Below are positions 50,045 to 60,765 of a stretch of 64,000 bases of DNA, one piece after another. The notes beneath the pieces were generated by a model. That model worked only from the letters and a program-made list of their open reading frames with translations, had not been told where the DNA came from and did not search any database. This stretch comes from Galerina marginata (Eukaryota > Basidiomycota > Agaricomycetes > Agaricales > Galerinaceae): the NCBI GenBank assembly GCA_023014335.1, contig JAECYW010000033.1:1-64000 (forward strand). Reading direction: 5' to 3'. The first letter of the stretch is position 1. Each line of letters opens with the position of its first letter. A program made the translations under genes and the position numbers.

Positions 50045-50675
50045 ATATCAGGCAGCTGCCTCTGAAAAGGATAGTCGGACTTTTCTCCGTATATTCTGAG
50101 CGATACGACTTCCTCCTAAAATGACTTGCCTGTAATATTTTGAAGAATGATAATATATGATTCGGATTTATTGCCCCTACTTGTTCATCAGAAGATCCGT
50201 GGACAATATAGTTCAACCTCAAAAATCAAACTGTTTCTCTCGATGCCAATCGGACACAGCCAGGTCTTCTTTATTATCCCGATTCGCTCGTCAATAAAGA
50301 ACAAATACTAATTGCCCTTGCTATTCTGGCTTTTATCAGGGTGATATACGAGAAATGTAAGACGGAGGACGATATAGAAGAAATTTTCAACGATCTATGC
50401 ATTGCATTAAATTTGACGAGGCTGAACGGATATCCCATTTCGTTGAGGCGACTCAAGATTTATACTTGGATGAGTATTCTTTCTCCTTGACATTCAACCA
50501 CTTGCTGAACTTAGAGAGCGAAATAGTTGCTCGCCTGGCTTGCCCACTACCTTCGGCTTCATACAGAGGTTAATTCCACTGAGCTAAAAGTCGTAGGTGC
50601 AGGGAAATCCGATAACAAGACATTATAGGAACTAACGTCATAATAACACACTTTCAAACTTCCAAGAGACACCTA
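50045..50675. other. Intergenic region, no gene seen
   Basis: Convergent stretch between the fourth cellulase (plus) and the alpha/beta hydrolase (minus). Only short, featureless frames. Confidence 0.5.
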
Positions 50676-51599
50676 TTACGCCAAGAATTCGCTGACAAGC
50701 TTCATGTACCTTTCTTGCTCTTCTACGAAGGGTGTGTGACTAGAGTTCTCCATCGTAATCCACTTCACCTTCTGGATGTTATCGAAGAAGGGCTTGACGA
50801 CGAAATCCTGGGAAATGTCTTTGCGACCATTGATCACGAATGTTGGAACCCGAACGAGATGTAGGCGGTCGATGATCGTCCAGTTGCTGAGAATCCTGAA
50901 AACACGGTTAGTCACACATAATGTTTCCATATTTTAAACGTACGGTGCACCAGCGACAGTGGGATCGCCGTTCGCTCCGAAAACTTGCTCCATCGTATAC
51001 AGGTATTCTTTGGGGAATGGCTTGATAGTACATCCGTAAACCGCGTGGAATTGCTGTAAGGCCGCCCAGAACTTCTCCGGAGTTTTCATCCCGCCGCCCA
51101 AGCCTTCTTGTACTTCCTTAGGGAACGTCTGCATAAGCTGCATGTTTGATTGATTCCACAGAGCAGACGACGCGAGCGAATCCGACAGAATCAGGTGCTT
51201 CAAGCCCTTTGGCTGTCTGCGAACTTCAAACTCTGACCCCAGGATACCACCCCAAGAATGGCCGCCGAGATCAAACTCGTCCTGGATGGAAAAATGGATC
51301 AAGAGGTTTACGAGTTCGTCAATGAAGAGATCGATGGTCCAAAATGTCTGTGGCTTGTCTTTGAGGTGGGTCGACTTTCCGTTGCCAAGTTGGTCGTAGA
51401 GGATAACTGGTATGTTGTATTTCTCTGCTAGCTGACTGAATGGAACGAGGTAGTCGTGGACGAGGCCTGGACCGCCGTGTAAGAAGACCAGAGGAGTGCG
51501 CGTGCGAGTGGAAAGGTCTCCGAAGAGCTTGTAGTAGGTTTGGAACGTTTCGCCCTCGTACTTGAAGTCGATCTTTCCGTCCGTCACTTTGGTAGACAT
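50676..51599 (-). CDS. Alpha/beta hydrolase, proline iminopeptidase-like
   Basis: Two exons (50676-50895, 50944-51599) give 291 residues from the ATG ending at 51,599. The oxyanion-hole motif HGGPG is at residues 41-45, the nucleophile elbow GHSWGG places Ser115, and the last exon provides Asp245 (NGRKD) and His272 (SSHTPF). HGGPG together with GHSWGG is typical of the proline iminopeptidase subgroup, which removes N-terminal proline or hydrolyses small amides and esters. Basidiomycete paralogs are many, so the exact substrate is open. No signal peptide; probably cytosolic. Confidence 0.88.
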
Positions 51600-52490
51600 C
51601 TTGAAGGAAGGCAATGAAAGTGAAAGCCCGAATATGTTCTATATAAGAGATATTGCTATGGTGAGCAGGTATGATGTGGATGAAGGGAAACTTACTCGAT
51701 GCTGTCGTGGAGTTGGTAACTCTGAGGGAGAAGGAATGCTGCGCTGCGGGGAGACCAAACAGAAAGTAATCTGCAGCTCTGAAACATCTTTGCTGACCAA
51801 TGTGCTTCTCCTTGATCGAGTTCCATGCAGCTGGAAGGATGTTTCCCGGGATATATGGAAGAATTGGATAACGCCAGATGGGGAGAAAAAAAATTTAATA
51901 AATTGATGCCGCCAATTGCGCTGGCCCGGAAGCTTGTCAAATTCTACCGGGATGGAGGAGGATCCGTCCACGCGCCCACAAGAGCTATTGCGATAAACGT
52001 GGAATTCGTGGGTCCTTGCTTCAACTACTTACGGCTACGTTGCGGCCAATGTTTTAGTTATAGATAGGTGATAACGATATGTGGTTGTGAAGGTCGCCCC
52101 AGGTACCCCATACGCCCCAAATCGTCTTAGAATATCTAGTGAACATTCGCGTTAGCTGGCCACACCCAGCAGCAGCGATGAGGTGGCCGATGGCAAGATG
52201 AATATCAAGGTCCAAAAGAGCGAGTAGGGGCCAAACTTGAATTACGTAGGATGGCATGGCACTGAAAGCATCGCAATGATCATGGAAGGGCAAATCCGAG
52301 GTCAGGCAATGTCGGCCGGTGGGGCGAACAAGGTTGCAGAAGCTGTCGTAGAGGTTGGTACTTTGGCTTTTAGTATTGGGTCGAACGACCACTGGCAAGG
52401 TAGGTGGAGGAGAGTAACCCTAAGGTCCCTAACGTTGTCATTCGGAGGAGTGACGGGATGGGAGGAGGTGCGCAAAAAGGGGACATTGAC
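51600..52490. other. Intergenic region, no gene seen
   Basis: It holds the 5' side of the hydrolase. Frames such as 51,562-51,906 and 52,054-52,398 show no domain and no splice partners. Confidence 0.45.
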
Positions 52491-52768
52491 GGATGGCGGG
52501 CGGAAATAGCGGTCTAAATACGACGATCGTCATGGACATAGATGCAGATTCCAGAAAGATGCCGGTGCCTTGCGTCGGTGCTGGCGTGTACGAGTTGGTA
52601 CGAGGATGCGTGCTGAACTTGGGGCAGTCGACGGATATTGGGGTGTCGGACGTTACGAAATGGGCGAATTGGACATTCGTTAGGCGGGTTGACTGGAGTC
52701 GATGACAGGAGGGTGAAAAACGTGTCGAAGTTGACCTGCTTCAACTGGTATCATCTGTGGACAACGGC

Positions 52769-53125
52769 CTAGGTTGCCAATGCGAGAGACGCAGAGATAA
52801 GGGGCAGAACATTCCGTGAGTTTCCTGCCAACAGTCTCAACCGGGCGCTCCGCTCGGCACTAGCTTGACCTAAAACGCCAGCATGGCGTATTCGAGTACG
52901 AGTCAATCCGCCCATAATCCGTCTAGCTTGTACTGCTTTCTTCGCTGCCGTCTCTCTGGCAACGAAACCTGAAAGGAGGGGATACGTCGCCAACTTTATC
53001 TGCCGCCTGGAAGGAAATGTAGGCAACTTCAGGACAGCAGGAACTCGTTCCATGATTCGTGGCGTTATTTCCGAGTCTGGATAGGGGAAGATTCGTCGAA
53101 GTGGGCCAGATACAAATGAATCCAA
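52769..53125 (-). CDS. Hypothetical minus-strand frame at the unit's left end
   Basis: A 118-codon frame with no recognised domain. Its DNA is similar to 63,665-63,990 at the right edge of the window, which has the same TTTCCTGCCAAC start and the same RTTATTTCCGAGT block, but the frame is not kept there. Probably a decayed or non-coding part of the repeated unit; listed because the segment is present in at least two units. Confidence 0.2.
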   Translation of the reverse strand: MDSFVSGPLRRIFPYPDSEITPRIMERVPAVLKLPTFPSRRQIKLATYPLLSGFVARETAAKKAVQARRIMGGLTRTRIRHAGVLGQASAERSARLRLLAGNSRNVLPLISASLALAT

Positions 53126-54080
53126 TTTAGTTGCAAATGATGCACCGACACCATTCGCATTCCTGCAGGAGAGAAGTCGCTGGCTTGCGAAAGAAGTGTA
53201 CGCCGACTGGCAGGCTATGTTGAAGTTCGAAACTCGGACGGGCAGTGGTCAATGGAGAGCACACGTCGTAAGGAAAGGGCAGTTGGACGGAACTATAGAA
53301 AGCCAATGTAGGTTCGTTTCGTACTCTTGAAGAGGAGAGAAGAACAGATCAACTTACCCAGACGCCTGCTCCAACTTAAGCCCGAAAATATCGAGACTCC
53401 CGATGAATCAAGAGGTCAAGAGCTATGCATAGTTTGAACACGGAAAACACTGGACCCAGGAAGGTGACTAATGCAAACTATGCGAAAAGAGTAGGTCAGT
53501 TAAGCGTATCATTGGATAGTGGGAAATAAGCGCGTTTCTTACCAGCTAGATGAGGCTGAAGTGCTTTGTAGTCGTGGAAGACGGTCGGTAACGCGACGGA
53601 ATGCTCAAGGCATCGAACAGTCCAGATAAGAGGGTGATGGGATTCAAGGAATTGCAGCCAATGTGACTGGCGTTGAGGGTAGAACGGGTAAAAGAAAAAG
53701 TAGAAAGCAAAGTGGACAGTGGGTCTGCCGAAGCGCCGCTCTAAATTTACACCTCCCTATTGGCTGGATCAATGACCGGTCTGATCGCTCAGTATTGCCG
53801 AAATCCGGTTTCCACAACCAGAACGATAACATTAATCTCTCATCGATTTCCACCTTGATCCTACATTTCCGCCTGTCAGGTCATCCTGCTGCACCATTAA
53901 CGGCAGTTTAAATGCTTTCCTCTTCCGAGTCATGCAGTTGCATTTCTTTGTCACCGTCTTCCAAGCTGGTTTCTGTTTTACTTCTTACATTTTCCGTATG
54001 CGCATGCCTGTTCGGTAGACCACCCACGCAGGAATCTAGGAAGAAAGTAATCTCGCAAGGGTGTTCAGAGAAACGTGGAC
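53126..54080. other. Repeated unit spacer, no gene seen
   Basis: Partner of about 59,200-59,900. Minus-strand splice-like signals (a donor near 53,355) occur in both units, but no frame is conserved. Confidence 0.4.
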
Positions 54081-54216
54081 CCCCTACCACGATTCTGATT
54101 CCTTACGATCACCCCTTTCTATCCACTGTTCCTGCGTAGAGGGTTGGAGGTCTTGCGCCGTGTTTCTGCTCTTGTCATCTTCCAGCTTTTTTCTTGAGAT
54201 AAATAAACTTACCTTC

Positions 54217-54654
54217 CTACTGGCTAGATTTCCGATGCTCGAGCTCATAATACCACTCCACAAGGGCTGCTTGACTGCCCTTCCGAATAACCACCTCGGC
54301 AAAACCTGCTCCGACGCACGCCAATGGTTTCGAAAGCGGTGACCAGGGGGGTATGTCTCTCTGCATAGTTACACCTGCTGGCACTAAGCGAGCAATCTCC
54401 CTTTGTAGTCTAAGAACTCTATCGCCTGGGCGTGCGACCTTCGTTTCTCGGTATTCTTCTGACTTCATGAGCTTTGACTCTCTGTAGCTAATATTCAATT
54501 TTCCGCAGGAGGATGAATCCCCGCAATCAAACCCACCAACCAGCCTCCGCAAAACTGACCAATCAATATAAATTACTTCTTCAAGAATCCTCATCGAAAT
54601 AGCGGGTATCAGGTGAGCAAGCAAACTCGCAGCAGTTCTGAACCTATCCTCCAT
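54217..54654 (-). CDS. Unrecognised NLR-companion protein, unit A
   Basis: From the ATG ending at 54,654 an open frame of 145 codons starts MEDRFRTAASLLAHLIP and contains EEVIYIDWSVLRRLVGGFDC, SYRESKLMKS and VLRLQREIARLV, and ends HRKSSQ. I recognise no domain. Unit B keeps the segment EVIYIDYLALRRLVGGFDCG and the rest in pieces, so the frame has been under selection at some time. The start may be an internal exon of a longer gene, since a donor-like GTGGTAAGG lies just upstream. It lies about 1 kb downstream of the NACHT gene on the same strand. Confidence 0.45.
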   Translation of the reverse strand: MEDRFRTAASLLAHLIPAISMRILEEVIYIDWSVLRRLVGGFDCGDSSSCGKLNISYRESKLMKSEEYRETKVARPGDRVLRLQREIARLVPAGVTMQRDIPPWSPLSKPLACVGAGFAEVVIRKGSQAALVEWYYELEHRKSSQ

Positions 54655-54689
54655 CTCATAATACACCTCCGTCCTTACCACATTTTTCA

Positions 54690-55622
54690 AACAGCTTCAC
54701 ATATGTCTAATCCATTGACCATACCTTCTGCGTTAATGGAACAGGTACAATACTTGATCGCACAAGTGTCACTAAAAAGAAAGCCGCGTGGCTACGGCGA
54801 GTGAAAGTAGATGATGCGTGTGCTAATTTAATCGACTCCACAAAGGCGCTGCTCTCGGTATAATACTTCGTCAACACCGGCTCGCAGGGAGGTCAGAAGT
54901 CGATCCTGGTTAGTGTTGGAAAGGCATACAGGTTTGAGACAAAAATCAAATAAATCTTCGAGATTAGGCATAGGAGAATTAACAAGCCCAAATCCAGTTG
55001 TTTTCTCGTTTCCACCAAGCTACCCGAGCACGCCGATGCCGATCCAAAATCCATTCATTGCAACAAGACCCCACTGGCAGAAAGCTTCGTGGCAAATCAT
55101 GTACCGTGATAAGAGGATCATCATATTTCCCTGCTGATGGAGGAAGCGCCGGAAAATAATTATCAAAAGTCAACATCCGTGCGCGGTGAATAGTCCCTAA
55201 GAATCTGGCAAAGGTAATAAGCTGGAGTCCATGTATCATTTAATAATCTGTGCGCTAACGACATCTGTGCAAATTGGTACGGGTCTGCGTCCCTTGTGTT
55301 AAAATTAGACGCAAACCGGTGGGTTGAACCATATAATATATGTTGTCCTCGCCTCGCCCACCTCCAAAACCAAGCCAAGTACCAGGAACTCTGGGCAGGA
55401 GACAAGTTGGGATGTGAAGGCCATTGCGAACGCCAAGATAGACGTTCTTTCTGGACTGGCGAACAGGTGTAGCTTGACTCGGAGAGGCTGGTGTCGCAGA
55501 CTTGTGGCATGGTGAGGGATGAAATGAGAAACAGATTCACAGCAGATGAAGGGTGTAAAAACTAGCTGGGTGGATTGGTAGCTTGTGAACAAGGACAGAG
55601 TCGCATTTGGGGGCAAGCACAA
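54690..55622 (-). pseudogene. Unit-A-only coding-like segment, unresolved
   Basis: Several minus-strand stretches look coding but lie in different frames: about 55,300-55,165 (SLAHRLLNDTWTPAYYLCQI), about 55,185-54,980 (DNYFPALPPSAGKYDDPLIT and on), about 54,985-54,826 (NLEDLFDF...LLTSLRAG) and about 54,870-54,740 (VESIKLAHASSTFTRRSHAA). I could not join them with good splice sites. They may be exons of one gene running into the companion gene, or a decayed gene. The whole segment is missing from unit B. No domain recognised. Confidence 0.3.
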
Positions 55623-55662
55623 TTGGTCATGATGCTACATAGATAGCCGAAAATCTGAAGGA

Positions 55663-58143
55663 CTATGATAGGTGAGCATTGGGAATAAGGTACAAGGCGT
55701 ATGACTTTACTCGTTTAAGATCGCTCTTGTTCTGCCTAGCCAAGTATCGCGCGATTTCTTGTTTCACCGCTCTTTTCCTATTTTGGCGCTGCCGGGATAA
55801 CGGACCAAACTTGTGTTGAGATGCCAAGATGGTCAGCTCTTCCGAACTTGCGGATTGCGGTAGTACATGCACAAGGAATCTTAGCGCCAGGCCAAAGGCT
55901 GAGTCTGATTTGACCATGTTGCTTAAATGCCAACGCAAAATCAATCCCCTCCGACTTTTGAGCAACTGCCACCGGACTATCTGTGCTGCTTCCGATGAAT
56001 GTGTTTTGTGCACTATTTTGCGCCAGAGCCAAGGTGTGTTTCTTTGCTGTCTATATTTTCGTTTGAGCGTGGAGAGAGATGGCGTTATTTGTTCCAGATG
56101 ATTGGCGATATAGTTGATAAAGTAGATTGCTGCGGTTGTATACCTTTCGCCGGTAAATGTGTAAACCCCGGATCGATGAGGGTCTTCGAGGAATTCCACA
56201 ATAAAGAGACGATATTCCGATGTGTCATGTGCCCAGGATAAAAGGGAAAGCTTGTCCAGATTGAGCTGAGCGACAGTAAGTGCGAACAATTCAAACAAAA
56301 TACCGCGGTAGAGATATCCATTGATCTCCACCTTAACAACGGAGACCAAAGCGGTCAAACAAGAATCAGCATACATGCTTCCCAGTATTCGCTTAACAAG
56401 GCAATCAAAAATTTGAAGTTGCTCGTCATAAAGATGAGCAGCGCCGTCAAAAGTCTAGATCGTTGATTTGACTTCTTGTTCGCAAAATAAAAGGAGAGAA
56501 AAAGGACATACCCATTGTCTTATCGCTGCAAAAAAGTAGGGAATGTGACAATGACATACCTGTTCCACCAGATAGGAAGCTACCGAGGACTTTGCTATGG
56601 TCTCTCGAAGCTCCAGAGTAGGGGCAGCACCGTGAAGGTGGTGCACGAGATTGTACGGCCTGTCAATAGTCGGAATATCTTGAGAGGGTCGTAAGATAGT
56701 ATTCTTGATTGCAGTGACAGTACCGACCTTTCAAGCAAAGAACAGCAAATCCGTCATGTCGCAATGGAGCATTAATCCAGAATTGCTTTGATCGAGATTG
56801 GTCGAAGAGAAAGTCTCCAAGAGATGCATGAAAAATGTGCAGGAAGTCTCCTGGCCCGTGCAAGCTCAGACCTTCCTTAAAGGTGACGAGCGACGTTATA
56901 TCAGATAACAGCACTGGAATATCCCCGGTGTCGAGTGACAAGAATGTCTCCATTTCGCTTACTGACTGAGGACTGGGGGAGAGAAACTCGAGAGCGAGGA
57001 TCTGCATGACGGTCTCTAAATCACCCACAGACCAAAAGATGTGCATGTACAGAGCGTCAAGTTCGGCAAAAGGCATATCGTGTCGGACAATTCGGATTCC
57101 GAGAATAATTTCTAACCGCTGAGGTGGGCGATGCCGACTGGATTTAATAAATTTAACCACCGTCGAAGCGTAAATAAACTGGCCCGAAGACTTATCGACC
57201 AGGGTCTGTAAGGCGTCTTCAGATGGCCAGGTTGGCGCAATCTGAGCGTGAAATGGATGGGAGTTCTTGATTTCGAAGAATTTGTCATGGAGAAAAACAC
57301 GAATGTCTTCGGATGGGAGGTAGTTGTCATCAAGCGGGTTTCGAGTGGATACTTGACTGAGATATCCGAAACCGAAGGCACCTCTGATATCGGGTTCCGG
57401 GCGACTCGCGATGAGGAATAACAAAGGAACGTGGTGTTGCTGAAGAGATTTCGAAATTGCCTCCAGGATTTTGACTTGACTGTTCCTGTCCTCGCACTCG
57501 TCTAGGCCATCTATAATAACAACACGGGCGGGAGTTGTAGAGTTGAAATAGTCAGAATCAATATGTTCTTGCAGAGGCTCGACGATAAGGGAAACGATTT
57601 GCGAATCAAGCGAGCGGGTGAAGATCAGTGGATCGTGTTCAATGGTTCCAATTATGCGATTCCTAATATTCGGGAAACATAAAGAAGCCTGGTAGGCAAT
57701 GGTTGGGATAATAGAGCGCCAGTGATTCCGGTTGAATCGAAGCGTGAAAAGAAGTAGCTTGCGACCAGGATGCCTTCCTTTGCACAGAGCTCCGCGATGG
57801 ACCGAGCGATGGCCGACTTCCCTGACCCCGCTGGGCCATAAACCCACATAATCAATGCATTTCGTGTCTCCGGGTCGGCGTTGTGAATCCAGTCCATAAT
57901 CTTCTTCAGCACGGCGACTCGAGTATTTGGATGGCATTTCGGAGGGTCGTAAACGTTATCGGAGTCATGGAAAGCTGCAGGCGATGTAGCCTCGAGCAGG
58001 CGTTCGAATGGATCTATGAGCCATTTATTTAATTTTACAACCTCTTAAATTTGACCAGTGCTTGCACCTTTAGATATTGTATTGTTTTGGTGAAAGGTCC
58101 CTCCTGTGATCAAGATTTGAGAACCGGATATTACGCTGGGCAT
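55663..58143 (-). pseudogene. NACHT NTPase (fungal NLR-like), unit A, frameshifted
   Basis: The exons 55663-56454, 56512-56678 and 56728-58143 are supported by comparison with unit B. Order from the start: a short N-terminus (GSQILITGGTFHQNN), FDPPKCHPNT-type leader (YDPPKCHPNTRVAVL), Walker A GPAGSGKSAIA, Walker B VVIIDGLDEC, SRPEPDIR, and a C-terminal helical part ending ALRFLVHVLPQ...KQEIARYLARQ. No WD40, ankyrin or TPR repeats follow. One C is missing near 57,730 (ACCGG against ACCCGG in unit B), shifting the frame after YFFSRFD. A second break, shared with unit B, lies near 58,045. NACHT proteins of Agaricomycetes are thought to act in non-self recognition. The frameshift could be a sequencing error. 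Confidence 0.8.
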
Positions 58144-58383
58144 GACTGCTCCAGCAAATGGAACTGCTGATGAAGGAGGAATAAGTACAAGCCGTGGGTG
58201 CGCAAAGGTCGGTGGGATTAAATTCCCTCCTGCCATTGGAGGGAAAAAATAAATTGCATTGCAATAGAAGCGACGTGGATAAATATAAATGACAGTCAAT
58301 CGGGATGACACATGAGAGGAGCTTGCACGTGTGTTAATACTCTCGGAAACCCGGTGTTCAGCCATTGGACCATGCCGGTTAAT

Positions 58384-58405
58384 CTACTACTACTACTACT
58401 ACTAC
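58384..58405. repeat. CTA trinucleotide microsatellite
   Basis: Seven CTA units in a row upstream of the unit A NACHT gene. Unit B has no such run at the matching place. Confidence 0.9.
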
Positions 58406-58679
58406 AAAGAATTTCCCATAACATAGAAGACGCGAACAGAGTGAGTGTGAAAGGGCTGGTTTTGTGGTGTTAAAAAAGACCTCACGGGCCTCACCCCCAG
58501 AACAGCGGCAATATCAGACCACGTCGACCACGGCATTCATCACTGACATGAATTAATTCCCACACGATAAAGGCGCCTTGATTACCAGCTTCTCGCTAAT
58601 CTCGAAACACGTTGACACTGCCCTCTCCGTCGATTTGAAAGCCTTAATCGTTAATACAAGTTAGCCCGAGAGGAGAGTG

Positions 58680-59900
58680 TTGTCAACATAGGGAGGAAGT
58701 ACTCCGCAGGTTTGAAATCCTCCACACCCGTTGCTTCGCCCGCCACCAAGGGGATGAGAACGCCACCATGGTTGAATAAGGGCTCCTTTGCTCCAACGGC
58801 TGCATACCCTACAGCGTTCACCGCGGTATGTAATCAACGGAGGCCGGGATACCTCCCTTTCACATACATTACCTCGACAAAAGCGTTGTTCAGCATTGTT
58901 TTCAAGAAAAATGTCCAGCCAGGAGCTAGTGCGTGCGTCGGTGCTGGCATATACGAGTATACGAGATAAACTGATGCAGTTGACGGATATTCCTGTGTTG
59001 GACGTTGCGAAATGGGCGGAACTGGACATTCATTATGTGAGCTGGTTGGCAATGGTATGAAGCTGAAATTACGCGTCGAAGTTGGCCTGCATGTCAGGTC
59101 GAACAACCGGGATGATATGTGGGCTGCCACCCAGCTTGACAATGACAGGGACGTAGATGTAAGGCGCAGAACATTTTCGCCTACTGCAAGAGAGAAGTTG
59201 CTGACCTACTACCAATGGGGTATCCGCCGGCTGGTAGACGAGATTGAGGGTCGAAACTTGGATGGGCAGTGGTCAATGGAGCATATGTCGTAAGAAAAGG
59301 GTTGGTGGTAGTTGGACGGAACTATAGAAAGCCAAGGTAGATTCATTTCGTGCTCTTGAAGAGAAAAGAGGAACAGACCAGCTTACCCAATTGCTTCAAG
59401 CCCGAAAATATCGTGACCTATGCATAGTTTGAACACGGAAAACACTGGACCCAGGATGGCGACTGATGAAAACTATGCGAAAAGAGTAGGTCAGTCAAGC
59501 GTTTTATTGATAGTAAGCGAGCTGGATGAGGCTGAAGTGCATTGTCGTCTGGGAGGACAGTAGGTAACGCGACGCAATGCTCGCCACGTCAGAAAACAGA
59601 TCATGTGGAGATTTGAACCCCTTCAAGGCATCGAACAGTCCAAATAAGAGGGTAATGGGATTCAAGGAATCGCGAACATTGTTACTGACGTTGAGTTGCT
59701 GGTGGGACGAGTGAAAGAAAGTAGAAGGGAAAGCAAAGTGGACAGTGAATTTGCCGAAGCGCCGTTCTAAATTTACGCCTCCTGGATCAATGATCGGTTT
59801 GATCGCTCAGCGCTCAGCGTTTGAATCCGGTTTCCGCAACCCAAACTTGACCCGAACGATGACATAGTCTCTCTTCGATTTCTCACCTAGCTCCTCCATT
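58680..59900. other. Left part of unit B, no gene supported
   Basis: Minus-strand frames (58,661-59,029 and 58,834-59,142) share a YASTDAR or VHASTDAR piece with unit A, but no frame is conserved over a useful length. A purine-poor stretch at 59,580-59,620 is an insertion relative to unit A. Confidence 0.4.
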
Positions 59901-59919
59901 TGCGTCGGAGTACTCACTG

Positions 59920-60606
59920 TCAATCATCCTCCTGCACCATTAACGGTGGTCTGGACGCTTTCCTCTTCCGATTCTGAAGCTGCTCAGTCAGGCATGCACT
60001 TTTTGTTCCAAATTCCTGCGTATTGGGTTGAAGGACACACAGGTCTTGCGCCGTGTTTCTGCTCATCTGAAAACTCGCCAACTTCGGGTCATCTTCCAGC
60101 AGTTTCTTGAGATAAATAACCTTAACTTCAAGTTCCAACTGGCTAGATATTCCGATGTTTGAGCCCATAATGCCACCTCACAAGTGCCACTTTGCTGGCC
60201 GTCTGAATTACCACCTCGCCAAAACCTGCTCCGACGCACGTCAGTGGTTTTTGAAAGCGGTGGTTCGATGGGTATGTGTCTCTGCATAGTTACAACCGCC
60301 TGATGTGGCCAACAAAGCTTTTCTGTTGTACCAGTTGTATGGCACATATACAGTTGACTGTCAAAGCACCCACTTAGGATTGCGGCCGGCAGAAATAGCC
60401 TCGCAGAGGTACTAAGCGAGAAATCTCTCTTCGCAGTTCAAAAACTCTAGCGCCTGGGCGTGCGACCGTCGTTTCTTGGTATTCTTCATGAACTTTGACT
60501 CTCTATGACTAATATTGAACCTCCTGCAGGACAACGAACCCCCGCAATCAAATCCACCAACCAGCCTCCGCAATGCCAAGTAATCAATATAAATTACTTC
60601 TTTCAA
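59920..60606 (-). pseudogene. NLR-companion protein, unit B, broken
   Basis: Counterpart of 54,217-54,654. EVIYIDYLALRRLVGGFDCG is intact, but a five-base loss after KFMK (near 60,485) shifts the frame. A downstream frame (59,920-60,168) reads SSQLELEVKVIYLKKLLEDD and on to a stop at 59,920; it looks coding and weakly coiled-coil, and unit A has a shortened version at 54,084-54,302. These may be successive exons of one gene. No domain recognised. Confidence 0.4.
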
Positions 60607-60765
60607 GAATCCTCATCGAAATAGCGGGCTGGCTGGATTGGTAGCTTGTGAACGAGGACGGAATCGCATACTAAGACAAGCGCAGTTCCATAAATAGCAA
60701 AAAATCTGAAGGACGATGATAGGTGAGTGTTTGGAATAAGGTACAAAGAATACAACTTCACTCAT

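Larger units (their letters stand above)
45960..50130. repeat. Direct segmental duplication, arm 2
   Basis: Partner of 39,640-43,900. It holds the second coding-like fragment, the upstream region and the fourth GH7 gene. The offset is about 6,223 at the gene starts. Confidence 0.8.
52500..58380. repeat. NLR-containing tandem unit A
   Basis: This unit matches the next one (about 58,610-63,450) in the same orientation. The order from left is a poorly coding stretch with a GTCGGTGCTGGC block (near 52,570; partner near 58,938), a block with GTTTGAACACGGAAAACACTGGACCC (partner 59,428), a small minus-strand gene, an extra segment of about 945 bases absent from unit B, and the minus-strand NACHT gene. 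Similarity between units is moderate, roughly 70-85 percent by eye, so the duplication is older than the 11-kb one. Confidence 0.85.
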
